From positions 65,719 to 129,718 of the forward strand of contig NZ_JBANCG010000012.1 of NCBI RefSeq assembly GCF_037026715.1: a stretch of 64,000 nt of DNA, read 5' to 3'. The position numbers and the translations under genes were made by a program. Of this stretch, positions 56,701 through 63,924 are shown piece by piece. The notes beneath the pieces were generated by a model, which saw only the letters and a list, made by a program, of their open reading frames with translations, had not been told where the DNA came from and searched no databases. This DNA comes from Breoghania sp037026715. Lineage in GTDB: Bacteria > Pseudomonadota > Alphaproteobacteria > Rhizobiales > Stappiaceae. The first letter of the stretch is position 1. The number at the start of each line of letters is the position of its first letter.

Positions 56701-57908
56701 ACGATATCTCCGTCATCGCCGATGCGCTGACCTGGACGGCGGCGGTGACGGTGGAACGCTCGCGCGCCGATCAGGACACGCTCAACCTTTCCCTGAGTTT
56801 CAACGAACCGCTTGAGGAAGGCGGATCGGACATGCTCTTGGAGAGCATCGCGGACGCCGGGCGCGAGCCGCCCACGGACCTGTTCGCGGCACTCGCCCGC
56901 TTCGTGACCGAATACCCGCAATTGCAGCCGTTCATCGATGACCTCGGCCGTCAGGGACCGCCGGCTTCGGTGGAAGCGGTCAAGGCCTTCAGCCGGATCA
57001 TCGGCGACGCCGCAGCGCTGTGGCCCGCATGGAGCCAGCCGAAGGCCGCGAACGGCGGTATCGAGGCCGTACGCCGGCTGACGCGTTCCGCCGGGGATGG
57101 GCCGGTGGCACGCGAGGTGTGGAATTTCGAGATCCAGAATCAGGAAGGGTCCGAGACCCACAATCTGCAGGTGCGGGCGAGCTGGTCGCGCAGCGACGGG
57201 CTGCCGCCTTGGCCGGACATCGCCGGCTATGCGCGTGTTTCCGTGGACGGCGACACCGCAATCTACAAACCCGAAGACGGGGCGCCGCATGTGGAGGTCG
57301 CGGCCAGCTGGAGCGGCCTCTTCGTGCTCGACTATCAGAGCATGCGGCCAAGCGCCTATACGACGCGCAACCAGAACCTCGCGGTGCCGCCGGCAAGCAC
57401 CAATCCGGATTTCGTTTACCGGACCGAGACGATCACCTGGCCGACCCCCGTGGTGCCGCTGATCACGGCCGCAAAGCCGATCGTGCTCGGGCCGCCGGAT
57501 ACGCCCGACACCTCGGCTGAAGCCGCGATCCAGTCCATGCTGACGCAGCTGGATACGGCGCCGGCCGGCAGCATCCGCAACGGCTCCGGCAACGTTCTGG
57601 AATACGAAAGTCCGATCGACTACCGCTACGAGGTCATCGCCAATGCTGACAGCAGCGCCGTCACGAACCTGCCGGTGCTGCTCGTCACCGATACTGTGCC
57701 TGTCGGCGACGAGCAGACCGCGGCCGCCAGGATCGCCGCAAATCTCCGGACATGGCGCGAAAAAACCGGAGCATCGTCGAAGAGCAGCAGCCTGATGTTC
57801 CGCCTGACGGTCTTTGCGACGACGATCGCGCAATCGGAAGACCGCCTGCCGCTGGTGCAATTCCAGGGACTGGTTATCCCGGCCAAGAACGACCCGGCCT
57901 GGTGGTGA
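47799..57908 (+). CDS. Giant protein (3369 residues) with an N-terminal small-protein module
   Basis: One uninterrupted reading frame of 10.1 kb; I do not recognise the family. Residues 1-110 are a copy of the module found in the small upstream proteins. A Pro/Ala linker follows (about 124-140, APPAPAPGRRPP), then DTVALTYFYLFATG near residue 175, which echoes the module's LYFYLF block. Around 594-650 lies another Pro/Glu-rich linker. About 850-1720 is rich in alternating polar and hydrophobic strands, for example EVSLTVTITVAFAIETKH and ASIKIVFVKISFSFQVTL, and is interrupted by a Lys/Asp linker near 1387 (KKDKPDDDKPDGG). The C-terminal half is a mixed Ala/Pro-rich sequence. There is no signal peptide, membrane helix, RTX repeat or enzyme motif. 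The start ATG 47799 aligns with the paralogues. Confidence 0.8.
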   Translation: MTNAYFLNGCATDIDLVVNNGPKHPLDKLDLQTPTRNQTVRLGLAVSPAADQIGLGLNEVRVTVDGVTTIYRVELSSAVILSLDVQFLIFANALEAKNTIGTDGFKITVVSKQESEAARVASEAAPPAPAPGRRPPAIVADEQDISFTKSGEDDKGAVYAASNNDAGAGSGGDTVALTYFYLFATGTPPPDTLTLDESFAAAGAYVFSDEAVDAGILLDELGRVLSDAGTFFSRIAWRMAANDYTVLEGSSASAVSADIALPIGSWQVFLRRNTRLSLNNGAPAIRFTPATAEDSIEVRVVRSGLPQAEGTKPDEILLPLVGAHRGALTFAWDWSHYALETGFGGNLRLFFGSAPETAGMAQYRLFTPAPDPGRFDTPNLFFNTYVQPLAPLDDRRTRLALDLSQQNALTSTYVTSTTNAAVRLVPAAQPLGQSLTAGFGFARNPDSQSTSRYLCPVGEFEVSGLALDRSLSAAAAPADRIQIRGGLSGTEYVLVKPGDRLSFESGRPAFARNYDPAGGGPATLDDALTTAWVRAVRDPMAGPANGDAAEELINTSYCAQSPASTYFGKDLSGTEDYDFPIAVGASLVQFDDAPPASAPPVEEEIFPMMPYGGVYFAAPDEGIPDPNPDLSSQDLEAIERQVIARNRRARLAPYFDMKYGPIFFDTSTNAAFDGGYARTPLGLLAKLNPVTAGAPPAGSIQRLILARSPQIPEQFAALNPNGDGVVNPVFSNAVLDENLFLVASDAQALAPFEDKIKLGDFTFDLALGNAPDEAVAIFKFVPGVTLNSLIDDTETWTALTGEASEDSVQARLKSYIATAHEGGEIFAPFLALLDDPDWNGIIFFNAPLDYQALPLDIQILLGGISGKLSAHHFGITINRVGDLSANPEIERSSLFSVIHYQEDFVGPDENPSFKYPDFQVLLLNVHYANSKLATFDSKIAFSIDTLFGSKAKLKVAPDTDDKDSGTIVIDGVYTLYEDGTGSLIFSTQAPRSFVFDPDDKGTVLTAQSITDATLVPITRTPGSGECVTLALSGFRIGGLLAFRDDIGGDIFSYGEVADDMPVKGLAITGYSFAMTTCIRKDNTAALQGAILTDLSSLKVDQLLSKARAQSLERTLPGKIVALDETPAGLKPAAIGEWQVRISGASFKGAPVYSLQFDIPLGLFGALAAFNTNLTATLFIGWNPAETDPEKNVGVILRFPPEISGPKGFNFEGILTSSFEYVQIDRLALSEETVVSVLRMVHYQGQLLNLFFNYNIGPKDLGIFGFPGDPGGSNSLFFVGKSADTNWNGPKVTFALDGAPVAFLLRAYEVKTDPTNPNVINEVFDKLNPFSEKTVAEFVSLINANRSLYNSDAGLAFGIKFAFKSLALTAVLHDNTFYGAQIKLTPEKKDKPDDDKPDGGTKPPAATPSIREIVEAAPLSLRLPATDEDGGDKEDKDNGFLSKVQDFTFTIIYRKVSDEVGVFSADIYLNLGQINVGAFQLSLPNFSISIWTNGDWRFAIGWPFNGDSATPITVQFQAGPVPVIAKAGFYLAKLSSAAAPDQFGPEFGLIWSFGVGIAGGVGKEFKEGPLKAGASLILGLTVEGFLASFDGTFTSNGVDYWWWGISLSLTGNVFGKVDFEIIAVEVSLTVTITVAFAIETKHKTPLKLTAEVKAKASIKIVFVKISFSFQVTLNLINTEFGSGSATAKLSGPTPTAVSIEAFERNAELTRRAMIALGAAPGRLRTPAPLATRSLAATAAAPLPLLFALQPTSVSQDGTTWVPQGVATLVMETGGTGSPFGQMCAGLARWLLNNLGSGDNFHERLISTSVALEEGQFQTRVAEALSQSFIFQIAGGAPGEDGPAFVTFPMPASLSVVYGDADPRMSLGSRFLPRNYRELVARYFAGESAANLSAEQGVGEETIIAMLFDEFFVMLAQQLVQQMVETGAPDLETALAELNISDLGGFVSRFLMGGLRLPDPAEPGTLRALYVLTGQQFPLQRNEDGWLLSAGLSATASTPDWIEVAADTTSALTADMVHTTGPAAAPWQVTQLAPLTVGPQIYAMNNITSWSDASGTSQIINSLPEALLQAVREAAPGTLYLSQHLAGGESDADQQVNLGKPGAPWEASAALALPVRLAAIPDPQGAPGAILPDVYSLLGTDEANRALLQALLDDEAVDLVAVDLVTSAERGNWVSTQVPSVLVRADLSTASSPAGAAIEAMAASANGPNYAKLAEGGAELRAFLRLLWEVSVVHSAGFFLQVDGLEPEIFAEGPANLMVLVRFGASSGTIATKPYQNVLVGPAPDAGKAIFSTLASDAQGTPVPSYSATYAGGSVGWSISWPDAPVEADAAGTDFLRALYQLVSYRVTAINGMPATQNWSRPVTATDTGADGGGQSIWTYQSVFATAPLVDAENRYAAVGDTLTVQLSVEDVFGNTLPTPLSPTVELDVVFNDDLLGLGNWTGTEASYLVTGGEQAPNLGLNLTFDPGIILDTDGNSDPEILKTVTALYAQVADQLGEAGAAGRRVAAHLDTHDILASRALDTTIDGTSLVAGLEAYVTDVLGWLAGGGTGTPPAGHTITFALTRDQPTRWPGDLQELRVDLVLERSGVPDEIAAHAPQVRRSAAPVQPVEETADASDDPSGLTTFADKFETAYFPFDGKAGTVKVATGTNSDLTSLRFGQRSIWLQRWGKDAGTEVRILNDEDNAPVFFAPPPLSTQLITREVAGLRRYTSPSEFETVDVVFNNTDMDLWAARFLRTVETIFSPTMAPNVADNASPADELYDPFVASKESLAGTLSEKIDYVYEEPEDTGDPVSARETWRQALLRSLENDYGFSTLTQLAAMVHLNGPIEPGGDTRYPPQLFGAVQVPGVPQNDKLPYALTPAVLPLVEGKNWLNFLTSAQDPEAQRAFTLDLNYEVNQMEHLRDGSASDRGYVPSNWLTFVLQQNPAPLPQGQDNTLTQPIGTTRIPIPLRTYPPLPKLQTVKARQADDISVIADALTWTAAVTVERSRADQDTLNLSLSFNEPLEEGGSDMLLESIADAGREPPTDLFAALARFVTEYPQLQPFIDDLGRQGPPASVEAVKAFSRIIGDAAALWPAWSQPKAANGGIEAVRRLTRSAGDGPVAREVWNFEIQNQEGSETHNLQVRASWSRSDGLPPWPDIAGYARVSVDGDTAIYKPEDGAPHVEVAASWSGLFVLDYQSMRPSAYTTRNQNLAVPPASTNPDFVYRTETITWPTPVVPLITAAKPIVLGPPDTPDTSAEAAIQSMLTQLDTAPAGSIRNGSGNVLEYESPIDYRYEVIANADSSAVTNLPVLLVTDTVPVGDEQTAAARIAANLRTWREKTGASSKSSSLMFRLTVFATTIAQSEDRLPLVQFQGLVIPAKNDPAWW

Positions 57909-57930
57909 GGGCGCAGAGACGCGCGCCCTC
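57907..57930. other. Hairpin between the giant gene and the IclR-type gene
   Basis: GAGGGCGC (57907-57914) pairs with GCGCCCTC (57923-57930) around eight bases, starting on the stop codon of the giant gene. There is no T run; it may be a weak shared terminator for the two convergent genes. Confidence 0.4.
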
Positions 57931-57977
57931 GCCTCGCGCCGCACCTGAGCCGCCGATCTCGTGTGACATCAGGTCGT

Positions 57978-58739
57978 TCAGGAGCCCTTGAAGCCCAGCG
58001 CCTTCGATATGGTGGCCGCCGTTTTCCGCACGGCATCCGCATAGGCCACCGCTTCCTCGGCGGGGGTCGCGCTTGTCAACGTGGAGATCGAAATGGCCGC
58101 GACGACCTCCCCGGTGTGATCGAAGACCGGCGCGCCGACACAGCGAACGCCCAACGCATGTTCCTCGTCGTCGTAGGCCACGCCCTCTTGCGCCACCCGG
58201 TCCAGCTCCGCGACGAACGCCTCCATGCTGTCGATGGTGCGGGCGGTATGCTTCTCGAAAGCATAGTCCTTCAGAAGCTCCGCCACCTTCTTGCGATCCA
58301 TCCTGGAGAGCAGCGACTTGCCAATGGCAGTGCAGTGGATGGGCAGTTGCCGCCCGATGCGCGAATAGGCGATCAGCATGCCCGGCCCCTCGACCTTGTC
58401 GATATAGACGCCGTGGCAGCCTTCCAGAATGCCGAGATGCGCGGTCTGGCCGGTCTCGCGCGACAATTCGACGAGCGCCGGGTTCGCGCGCTTGCGCATG
58501 TCGATGGAGCTGACCACCAGCGATCCCCGCTCGATGAGCTTGAGACCGAGGCAATAACGCCCGTTCTCCGCGTTCTGGTCGATATAGCCGGCCGCCTGCA
58601 ACGTCTTCAGCAGCGAATGCAGCGTGCTCTTGTGCAGACCGGTCGCGATGCTGATTTCGGAGATCCTCAGCTCGGTCTTGTGTTCATCGAACAGTTCGAG
58701 AATTTGCAGCGCCCGCTGCACGGATTGGATGATCGGCAT
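57978..58739 (-). CDS. IclR-family transcriptional regulator (YjhI-like by position)
   Basis: A 253-residue regulator with an N-terminal winged helix-turn-helix (residues 5-65, SVQRALQILELFDEH and GLHKSTLHSLLKTLQAAGYI) and the C-terminal IclR effector domain (HLGILEGCHGVYIDKVEGP, PIHCTAIGKSLLS, ALGVRCVGAPVFDHTGEVVA). It is divergent from the aldolase-dehydratase-permease genes and is their likely regulator, probably sensing the sugar acid or its 2-keto-3-deoxy derivative (inference from the yjhIHGF layout). Confidence 0.92.
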   Translation of the reverse strand: MPIIQSVQRALQILELFDEHKTELRISEISIATGLHKSTLHSLLKTLQAAGYIDQNAENGRYCLGLKLIERGSLVVSSIDMRKRANPALVELSRETGQTAHLGILEGCHGVYIDKVEGPGMLIAYSRIGRQLPIHCTAIGKSLLSRMDRKKVAELLKDYAFEKHTARTIDSMEAFVAELDRVAQEGVAYDDEEHALGVRCVGAPVFDHTGEVVAAISISTLTSATPAEEAVAYADAVRKTAATISKALGFKGS

Positions 58740-59306
58740 GGCTTGTTTTCGGGTTCCAGACCGGCCGGCTTTTTATCGAGCGGGCGATCTGCATTGGTTG
58801 ACGAGTGTTCAAGGTCTTTTCCGGCCACACGCGCGATCGGCATGTGCCCGCGTGCGGCCGAGACGAAAAAACGGATCTGGCGAATAGGGGGCGTCCGACC
58901 GGACAGGCCGGCGCGAAGCGGAACGTCCCGCCGATCATAGCCCGCTCGCTCGCACCGGTTCAATTTCCCTGTCCCGCCCATGGGTATGTCCCCCTGGCAC
59001 ACACGACGCATGAACGAGCGATTGATCGCGCGCAACCCCCCGGGCTCCTGAGCCCCGTTTCCTGCGCCCCTTGCGGCTTTTTCCGTGCCGGTCCGGCCGC
59101 GCCTGACCTCCAATTTTCCCAACTCACACTCCGTTGCCGCATTGCCAGTCCTTCCGCCGCGACAAACTGCCCGGCACGCAGGACTCGACGCAAGGCTCGC
59201 AACATGATCTATAATATAGTCAGTCGTTTTACAATATAGAACGATCGGACAACAAGGCACCTCCGCCTCGCGGCATTCACACATGGGCGACACCCTCGGA
59301 GAGAAA
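58740..59306. other. Divergent intergenic region of the sugar-acid locus
   Basis: These 567 bp separate the regulator from the catabolic genes. Open frames here have no protein-like features. Only the last 110 bp show clear regulatory sequence (an A/T-rich patch at 59203-59245). Confidence 0.45.
59204..59245 (+). promoter_or_regulatory. Candidate promoter and IclR operator upstream of the aldolase gene
   Basis: TATAAT at 59210-59215 is a perfect -10 hexamer, with TCGACG 19 bp upstream as a weak -35. AATATAG occurs at 59213-59219 and 59233-59239, 20 bp apart, so on the same face of the helix, and CTATAATATAG is a palindrome. GATC flanks both ends. The pattern would fit a regulator covering the promoter. 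Confidence 0.4.
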
Positions 59307-60215
59307 ATGGCAGACAGCATGAAGTTCGCGGGCATCATTCCGCCCGTCTCAACCCTGTTCACCGCGGATGGAGCAATCGACCGGGCCGGCATGCAGGCGC
59401 TGATCGACATGCTCATCGGGCAAGGCGTCAACGGGCTGTTCTTCCTGGGCACGGGCGGAGAGTTCTCCCAAATGACCGAGGCCGAGCGCCGAGACTTCGC
59501 CGCATTCGCCGTCGAGGCGGTGGATCACCGGGTGCCGGTTCTCATCGGCACCGGCCACACCAACATGCGCGCGGCCATCGCGCTCAGCCGGCATGCGGAG
59601 GAAGTGGGCGCCGATGCGGTCGTCGCCATCAACCCCTATTACTGGAAGATCACCGAGGCGAACCTGCGCGGCTATTTCGGCCAGATCGCGGACGCCGTTT
59701 CCATTCCGGTGCTGATCTACAACTTCCCCGACCTCACCGGCCAGAACCTGACGCCCGAGTTCATCAAGTCGCTCGTCGACGTCCACCCCAACATCGTCGG
59801 CGTCAAGGACACAATCGATTCGGTCGGCCACCTGCGCGGCATGATCCACGTGATCAAGGGCGCCCACCCGGACTTCTCCGTCTTCTGCGGCTACGACGAT
59901 CACCTGGTGAACACCCTGCTCCTGGGCGGCGACGGTGCGATCACCGCCAGCGTCAACTTCGCGCCGCAGCTCTCCGTCGGCATCTACAAGGCCTTCCGCG
60001 AGGGCGATCTCGCAACGATGACGCAGCTCAACCGCGAGCTGCTCAAGCTGCCGCTCATCTACACCCTGGACAGCCCCTTCGTGAACGCCGTGAAGGAGGC
60101 GATGCGCCAGACCGGGCAGGACATCTCCACATGGTGCCTGCCGCCCACCAGCCCCCTTTCCGATCCAAAGAAGGAGCAAGTCAAAGCGATCCTTGAAAGC
60201 GCGGGCCTGATCTGA
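59307..60215 (+). CDS. yjhH: DapA-family aldolase, YagE/YjhH type
   Basis: A class I pyruvate-dependent aldolase of 302 residues. The Schiff-base lysine is K167 (NIVGVKDTIDS), the Tyr is Y138 (LIYNFPDLTG), and the pyruvate loop reads GTGGEFSQM. The sequence (MKFAGIIPPVSTLFTADG at the start, KEAMRQTGQ near the end) resembles the YagE/YjhH enzymes that cleave 2-keto-3-deoxy sugar acids to pyruvate and an aldehyde, not DapA proper. GGAG at 59298-59301 favours ATG 59307 over 59283. It is followed after 56 bp by the dehydratase. Confidence 0.88.
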   Translation: MADSMKFAGIIPPVSTLFTADGAIDRAGMQALIDMLIGQGVNGLFFLGTGGEFSQMTEAERRDFAAFAVEAVDHRVPVLIGTGHTNMRAAIALSRHAEEVGADAVVAINPYYWKITEANLRGYFGQIADAVSIPVLIYNFPDLTGQNLTPEFIKSLVDVHPNIVGVKDTIDSVGHLRGMIHVIKGAHPDFSVFCGYDDHLVNTLLLGGDGAITASVNFAPQLSVGIYKAFREGDLATMTQLNRELLKLPLIYTLDSPFVNAVKEAMRQTGQDISTWCLPPTSPLSDPKKEQVKAILESAGLI

Positions 60216-60271
60216 CCTGCCGGCGGGGAGGCCCGCCGCTTCAACAAATACCTGAAGAGAGGAGGTTAGAG

Positions 60272-62245
60272 ATGTCACTGGACACTCTCTACGATGATAC
60301 GCGTGCCGATATCTACGATGTGGTGACCAATGCCGCGGGGCCCGAGGGGGTTCTCCCGCTCACCCCCGACATCCTCGTCAACCGCCCCTCCGGCGACATA
60401 TTCGGCATGACGCTGAATGCCGGCATGGGATGGGATCCGGCCCAGCTCTTGCGCAAGGAACTCATGCTGATCGGGACCACGGGAGGTATCCGACAGCCAG
60501 ACGGCAAGCCGCTCGCGCTGGGCTTGCACACCGGACACTACGAGATCGAGGCCCTGATGGCCGAGGCCGCCAAGGTTGCCGCCGAATGCGACCGGCTCCC
60601 CTACGCCTCCTTCGTCTCCGATCCGTGCGACGGCCGCACGCAGGGCACCGAGGGCATGTTCGACAGCCTGCCCTACCGCAACGATGCCGCCATCGTCTTC
60701 CGCCGCCTCCTCCGCTCCCTGCCGAACTGCACCGCCATCGTCGGCGTCGCGACCTGCGACAAGGGGCTTCCGGGCCTGATGATGGCGCTTGCGTCCATGC
60801 ACGACCGCTCCACCATCATCGTCCCCGGCGGCGCGACGCTGCCGCCGACGAAGGGCGACGATGCCGGCAAGGTGCAGACCATCGGCGCACGTTTCGCCGC
60901 TGGCGAGCTGTCGCTGGAGGAAGCCTCCTGGCTCGGCTGCAAGGCGTGTGCCTCGGCCGGCGGCGGCTGCCAGTTCCTGGGAACGGCCGGCACCTCCCAG
61001 GTGGTGGCCGAGGGACTGGGCCTCGCCCTGCCCCACTCCGCGCTCTCGCCCTCCGGCGAAGCGGTGTGGTACGAGGTCGCCCGCGCCTCCACCCGTGCGG
61101 CGATCGCGCTCGATGAAAAGGGTATCACCACCAAGGATATCCTGACCGACAAGGCCATCGAGAACGCCATGGTGGTCCACGCCGCCTTCGGCGGTTCGAC
61201 CAATCTCCTCCTTCACCTGCCCGCCATCGCCCATGCCGCCGGCTGCACCATGCCGGACGTGAACGAATGGACGCGGGTGAACCGGCTGGTGCCGCGTCTG
61301 GTGTCGGTCATCCCCAACGGCCCGGTCTATCATCCGACCGTGCGTGCCTTCATGGCCGGCGGCGTGCCGGAAGTGATGCTGCACCTTCGCAAGCTCGGCC
61401 TGCTCAACGAGGACGTGCTGACTGTCACGGGCGCGACGCTCAAGGAAAACCTCGACTGGTGGGAGACCTCGGAGCGCCGCGCGAAGTTCCGCAATCTCCT
61501 GGTGAAGCTCGACAACGTGGAACCCGACGACGTCATCATGTCGCCGGAACTGGCCGCAAAGCGCGGTCTCACCTCCACCATTACCTTCCCGCTCGGCAAC
61601 ATCGCGCCGGAAGGCTCGGTCATCAAATCGACCGCCATCGATGCCTCAAAGATCGATGAGAACGGCATCTACCATCACAAGGCCAAGGCGAAGGTCTTTG
61701 CCGCCGAATCGACGGCGATCAAGGCCATCAAGTCCGGCGGCATCGAGGCCGGGGACATCATGGTGGTGATGGGCGGCGGCCCCTCGGGCACCGGCATGGA
61801 GGAAACCTACCAGCTGACCTCCTCGCTCAAGCACGTCTCCTGGGGCAAGCACGTCTCGCTGGTCACCGACGCCCGGTTCTCCGGCGTCTCCACCGGCGCC
61901 TGCATCGGCCATGTCGGACCGGAAGCGCTTGCCGGCGGCCCGATCGGCAAGCTCCGGGACGGCGACATCATCGAGATCGTCGTCGACTGCCGCAAGCTGG
62001 AAGGCTCGGTCAACTTCCTCGGCACCGAAGGCAACGAGGTCTCGGCGGACGAAGGTGCCCGGATCCTCGCCGCCCGCGAAACCCATCCCGAACTCGCGCC
62101 GGCACCCAAGCTGCCGGACGACACCCGTCTGTGGGCCGCACTTCAGGCCGCTTCGGGGGGAACCTGGCGCGGCTGTGTCTATGACGCGGACCGCATCGTG
62201 AAGACGCTTCAGGCCGGCATGAAAGCCCTGCAGGAAGCGCAGTAG
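60272..62245 (+). CDS. yjhG: Sugar-acid dehydratase, YjhG/YagF type (D-xylonate dehydratase)
   Basis: A member of the IlvD/EDD dehydratase family, 657 residues. Cysteines expected to bind the iron-sulfur cluster are in SDPCDGRTQG, GVATCDKGLPG and ASAGGGCQFLGTAGTSQ. The overall length and the start (DIYDVVTNAAGPEGVLPLTP) match the YjhG/YagF subgroup, which dehydrates D-xylonate to 2-keto-3-deoxy-D-xylonate. Its product is the substrate of the aldolase encoded just upstream. GGAGG six bases before ATG 60272 is a strong SD site. Confidence 0.93.
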   Translation: MSLDTLYDDTRADIYDVVTNAAGPEGVLPLTPDILVNRPSGDIFGMTLNAGMGWDPAQLLRKELMLIGTTGGIRQPDGKPLALGLHTGHYEIEALMAEAAKVAAECDRLPYASFVSDPCDGRTQGTEGMFDSLPYRNDAAIVFRRLLRSLPNCTAIVGVATCDKGLPGLMMALASMHDRSTIIVPGGATLPPTKGDDAGKVQTIGARFAAGELSLEEASWLGCKACASAGGGCQFLGTAGTSQVVAEGLGLALPHSALSPSGEAVWYEVARASTRAAIALDEKGITTKDILTDKAIENAMVVHAAFGGSTNLLLHLPAIAHAAGCTMPDVNEWTRVNRLVPRLVSVIPNGPVYHPTVRAFMAGGVPEVMLHLRKLGLLNEDVLTVTGATLKENLDWWETSERRAKFRNLLVKLDNVEPDDVIMSPELAAKRGLTSTITFPLGNIAPEGSVIKSTAIDASKIDENGIYHHKAKAKVFAAESTAIKAIKSGGIEAGDIMVVMGGGPSGTGMEETYQLTSSLKHVSWGKHVSLVTDARFSGVSTGACIGHVGPEALAGGPIGKLRDGDIIEIVVDCRKLEGSVNFLGTEGNEVSADEGARILAARETHPELAPAPKLPDDTRLWAALQAASGGTWRGCVYDADRIVKTLQAGMKALQEAQ

Positions 62246-62445
62246 AGCTGGGCGGGCGGCGCGCGACGCCGCCCGCGCCCCACGGCATATCGCGGGCGAC
62301 CCGACAGACGACGGGCCGCCGGCTCCAGGCAACTCAAATGCACCGTCTCCCTGGTTGAGGAATTGGCTTGCTCGCAAGAGCGGCAACGGGAGAGGTGCGC
62401 CCGCCCGGCAGCTGAAAACGGGCGGGGAAATCGAGGAGAGTTTTC

Positions 62446-63792
62446 ATGCCACTCTTTATCGTCGCAATCGGCATCGCAGTGCTCCTGCTGCTGATCATGC
62501 GCCTGAAGCTGAACACCTTCGTGGCCCTCATGCTGGTCTCCTTCGGCGTCGCCGTCGCGCTCGGCGTCCCGCTGGAGGGCGTGGTCAAGGCCATCGAGAA
62601 GGGGCTGGGCGGCACGCTCGGCCATATCGCACTGATCTTCGGCATCGGAGCCATGCTGGGACGGCTCCTTGCCGATGCCGGCGGCGCGCACCGCATCGCC
62701 CTGACGCTGATCGAAAGGTTCGGCGAGAAACGCGTTGAATGGGCGGTCATCGTCGCCTCCTTCATCGTCGGCGTCGCCCTCTTCTTCGAGGTCGGCCTCG
62801 TGCTGCTGATCCCGCTCGTCTACACGATGGCCAAGGAGATGAAGATCTCCCTGCTGCGGCTCGGCGTGCCGATGGTCGCAGCCCTGCTGGCGACCCACTG
62901 CTTCCTGCCGCCGCACCCCGGCCCGACCGTCATCGCCGGCGAATACGGCGCCGACATCGGCAAGGTGCTGCTCTACGGCATCATTATCGCCATCCCGACC
63001 GTGATCGTCTGCGGCCCTCTGTTCAACCGCCTGGCCATGCGCCTGATCCCGGACGCCTATGCCAAGCTCGAACTGCCGGAAGGCGCGAGCGCCTCCACCG
63101 ACTTCAGGCTCGAAGACACCCCCGGCTTCGGCATCTCCGTGCTGACCGCCATGCTGCCGGTCATCCTCATGGCCGCCTCCACCATCGTCACCATCGCCCA
63201 CGGCGCCCCCGACGACAGCCTGTTCTTCACCATCGTCGACGTCATCGGCGACGCCTCCGTCGCCATGGTCATCTCGCTGATCTTCGCCTTCTTCACCATG
63301 GGCCTGAACCGCGGCATCCCGGTCGAGAAGGTCATGGGATCCTGCGCCTCGGCCGCGAACCACATCGGCATGATGCTGCTGATCATCGGCGGCGGCGGCG
63401 CCTTCAAGCAGGTGCTGATCGTCGGCGGCGTGGGCGACTATATCGCCCAGCTGTTTGAGGGAAGCCATGCCTCGCCGGTTCTGTTCGCCTGGGTCGTGGC
63501 GGCCATCCTGCGCATCTCGCTGGGCTCCGCCACCGTCGCGGCGATCTCCACCGCCGGCCTCGTCATCCCGGTTCTGGCGCAGACCCCGGCGGATCTCGCA
63601 CTCGTCACGCTGGCGACCGGCGCCGGCAGCGCGATCTGCTCGCACGTCAACGATGCCGGCTTCTGGATGTACAAGGAATTCTTCGGCCTCTCGATGAAGG
63701 AAACCTTCGCGACCTGGACGCTGATGTCCACGTTCGTCTCGGTGATGGGCCTCCTCATCATCCTGCTGATCGACGCCTTCATCCTGATCTGA
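62446..63792 (+). CDS. Gluconate permease family transporter (GntP, YjhF-like)
   Basis: A 448-residue proton symporter with about 12-14 membrane segments of the GntP family. The conserved loops are visible: GIGAMLGRLLADAGGA, LFFEVGLVLLIPLVY, THCFLPPHPGPTVIAGEYGA and LSMKETFATWTLMST near the end. In E. coli the neighbouring homologue YjhF accompanies yjhHG, so a sugar acid such as D-xylonate or gluconate is the likely substrate. The gene is preceded by GAGGAG and lies 200 bp after the dehydratase on the same strand. Confidence 0.93.
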   Translation: MPLFIVAIGIAVLLLLIMRLKLNTFVALMLVSFGVAVALGVPLEGVVKAIEKGLGGTLGHIALIFGIGAMLGRLLADAGGAHRIALTLIERFGEKRVEWAVIVASFIVGVALFFEVGLVLLIPLVYTMAKEMKISLLRLGVPMVAALLATHCFLPPHPGPTVIAGEYGADIGKVLLYGIIIAIPTVIVCGPLFNRLAMRLIPDAYAKLELPEGASASTDFRLEDTPGFGISVLTAMLPVILMAASTIVTIAHGAPDDSLFFTIVDVIGDASVAMVISLIFAFFTMGLNRGIPVEKVMGSCASAANHIGMMLLIIGGGGAFKQVLIVGGVGDYIAQLFEGSHASPVLFAWVVAAILRISLGSATVAAISTAGLVIPVLAQTPADLALVTLATGAGSAICSHVNDAGFWMYKEFFGLSMKETFATWTLMSTFVSVMGLLIILLIDAFILI

Positions 63793-63830
63793 CCGCCCGG
63801 CGCGCCCCTCCGGTGCGCCCCTGAACCCGA

Positions 63831-63859
63831 AGGCGGCCGGGCCCTTTGTCCGGCCGCCT
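63831..63859. other. Perfect hairpin between the permease gene and the pfl-like gene
   Basis: AGGCGGCCGG pairs with CCGGCCGCCT around GCCCTTTGT. No T run follows, so it may stabilise or partly terminate the operon transcript. Confidence 0.5.
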
Positions 63860-63924
63860 CCCGCAGGCGCCTCCCCCTGCCTTGCGAGGCGCCCGCCTCA
63901 CTCTCCCAACACAAGGACACGATC

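Noticed and set aside
45744..57908. Contractile injection system or phage origin for the giant gene cluster
   Set aside because: No sheath, tube, baseplate, ATPase, integrase or attachment site was seen; only the giant size suggested it.
58805..59239. Plus-strand frame between the IclR-type gene and the aldolase gene
   Set aside because: No domain or SD site; it ends inside the A/T-rich promoter region.
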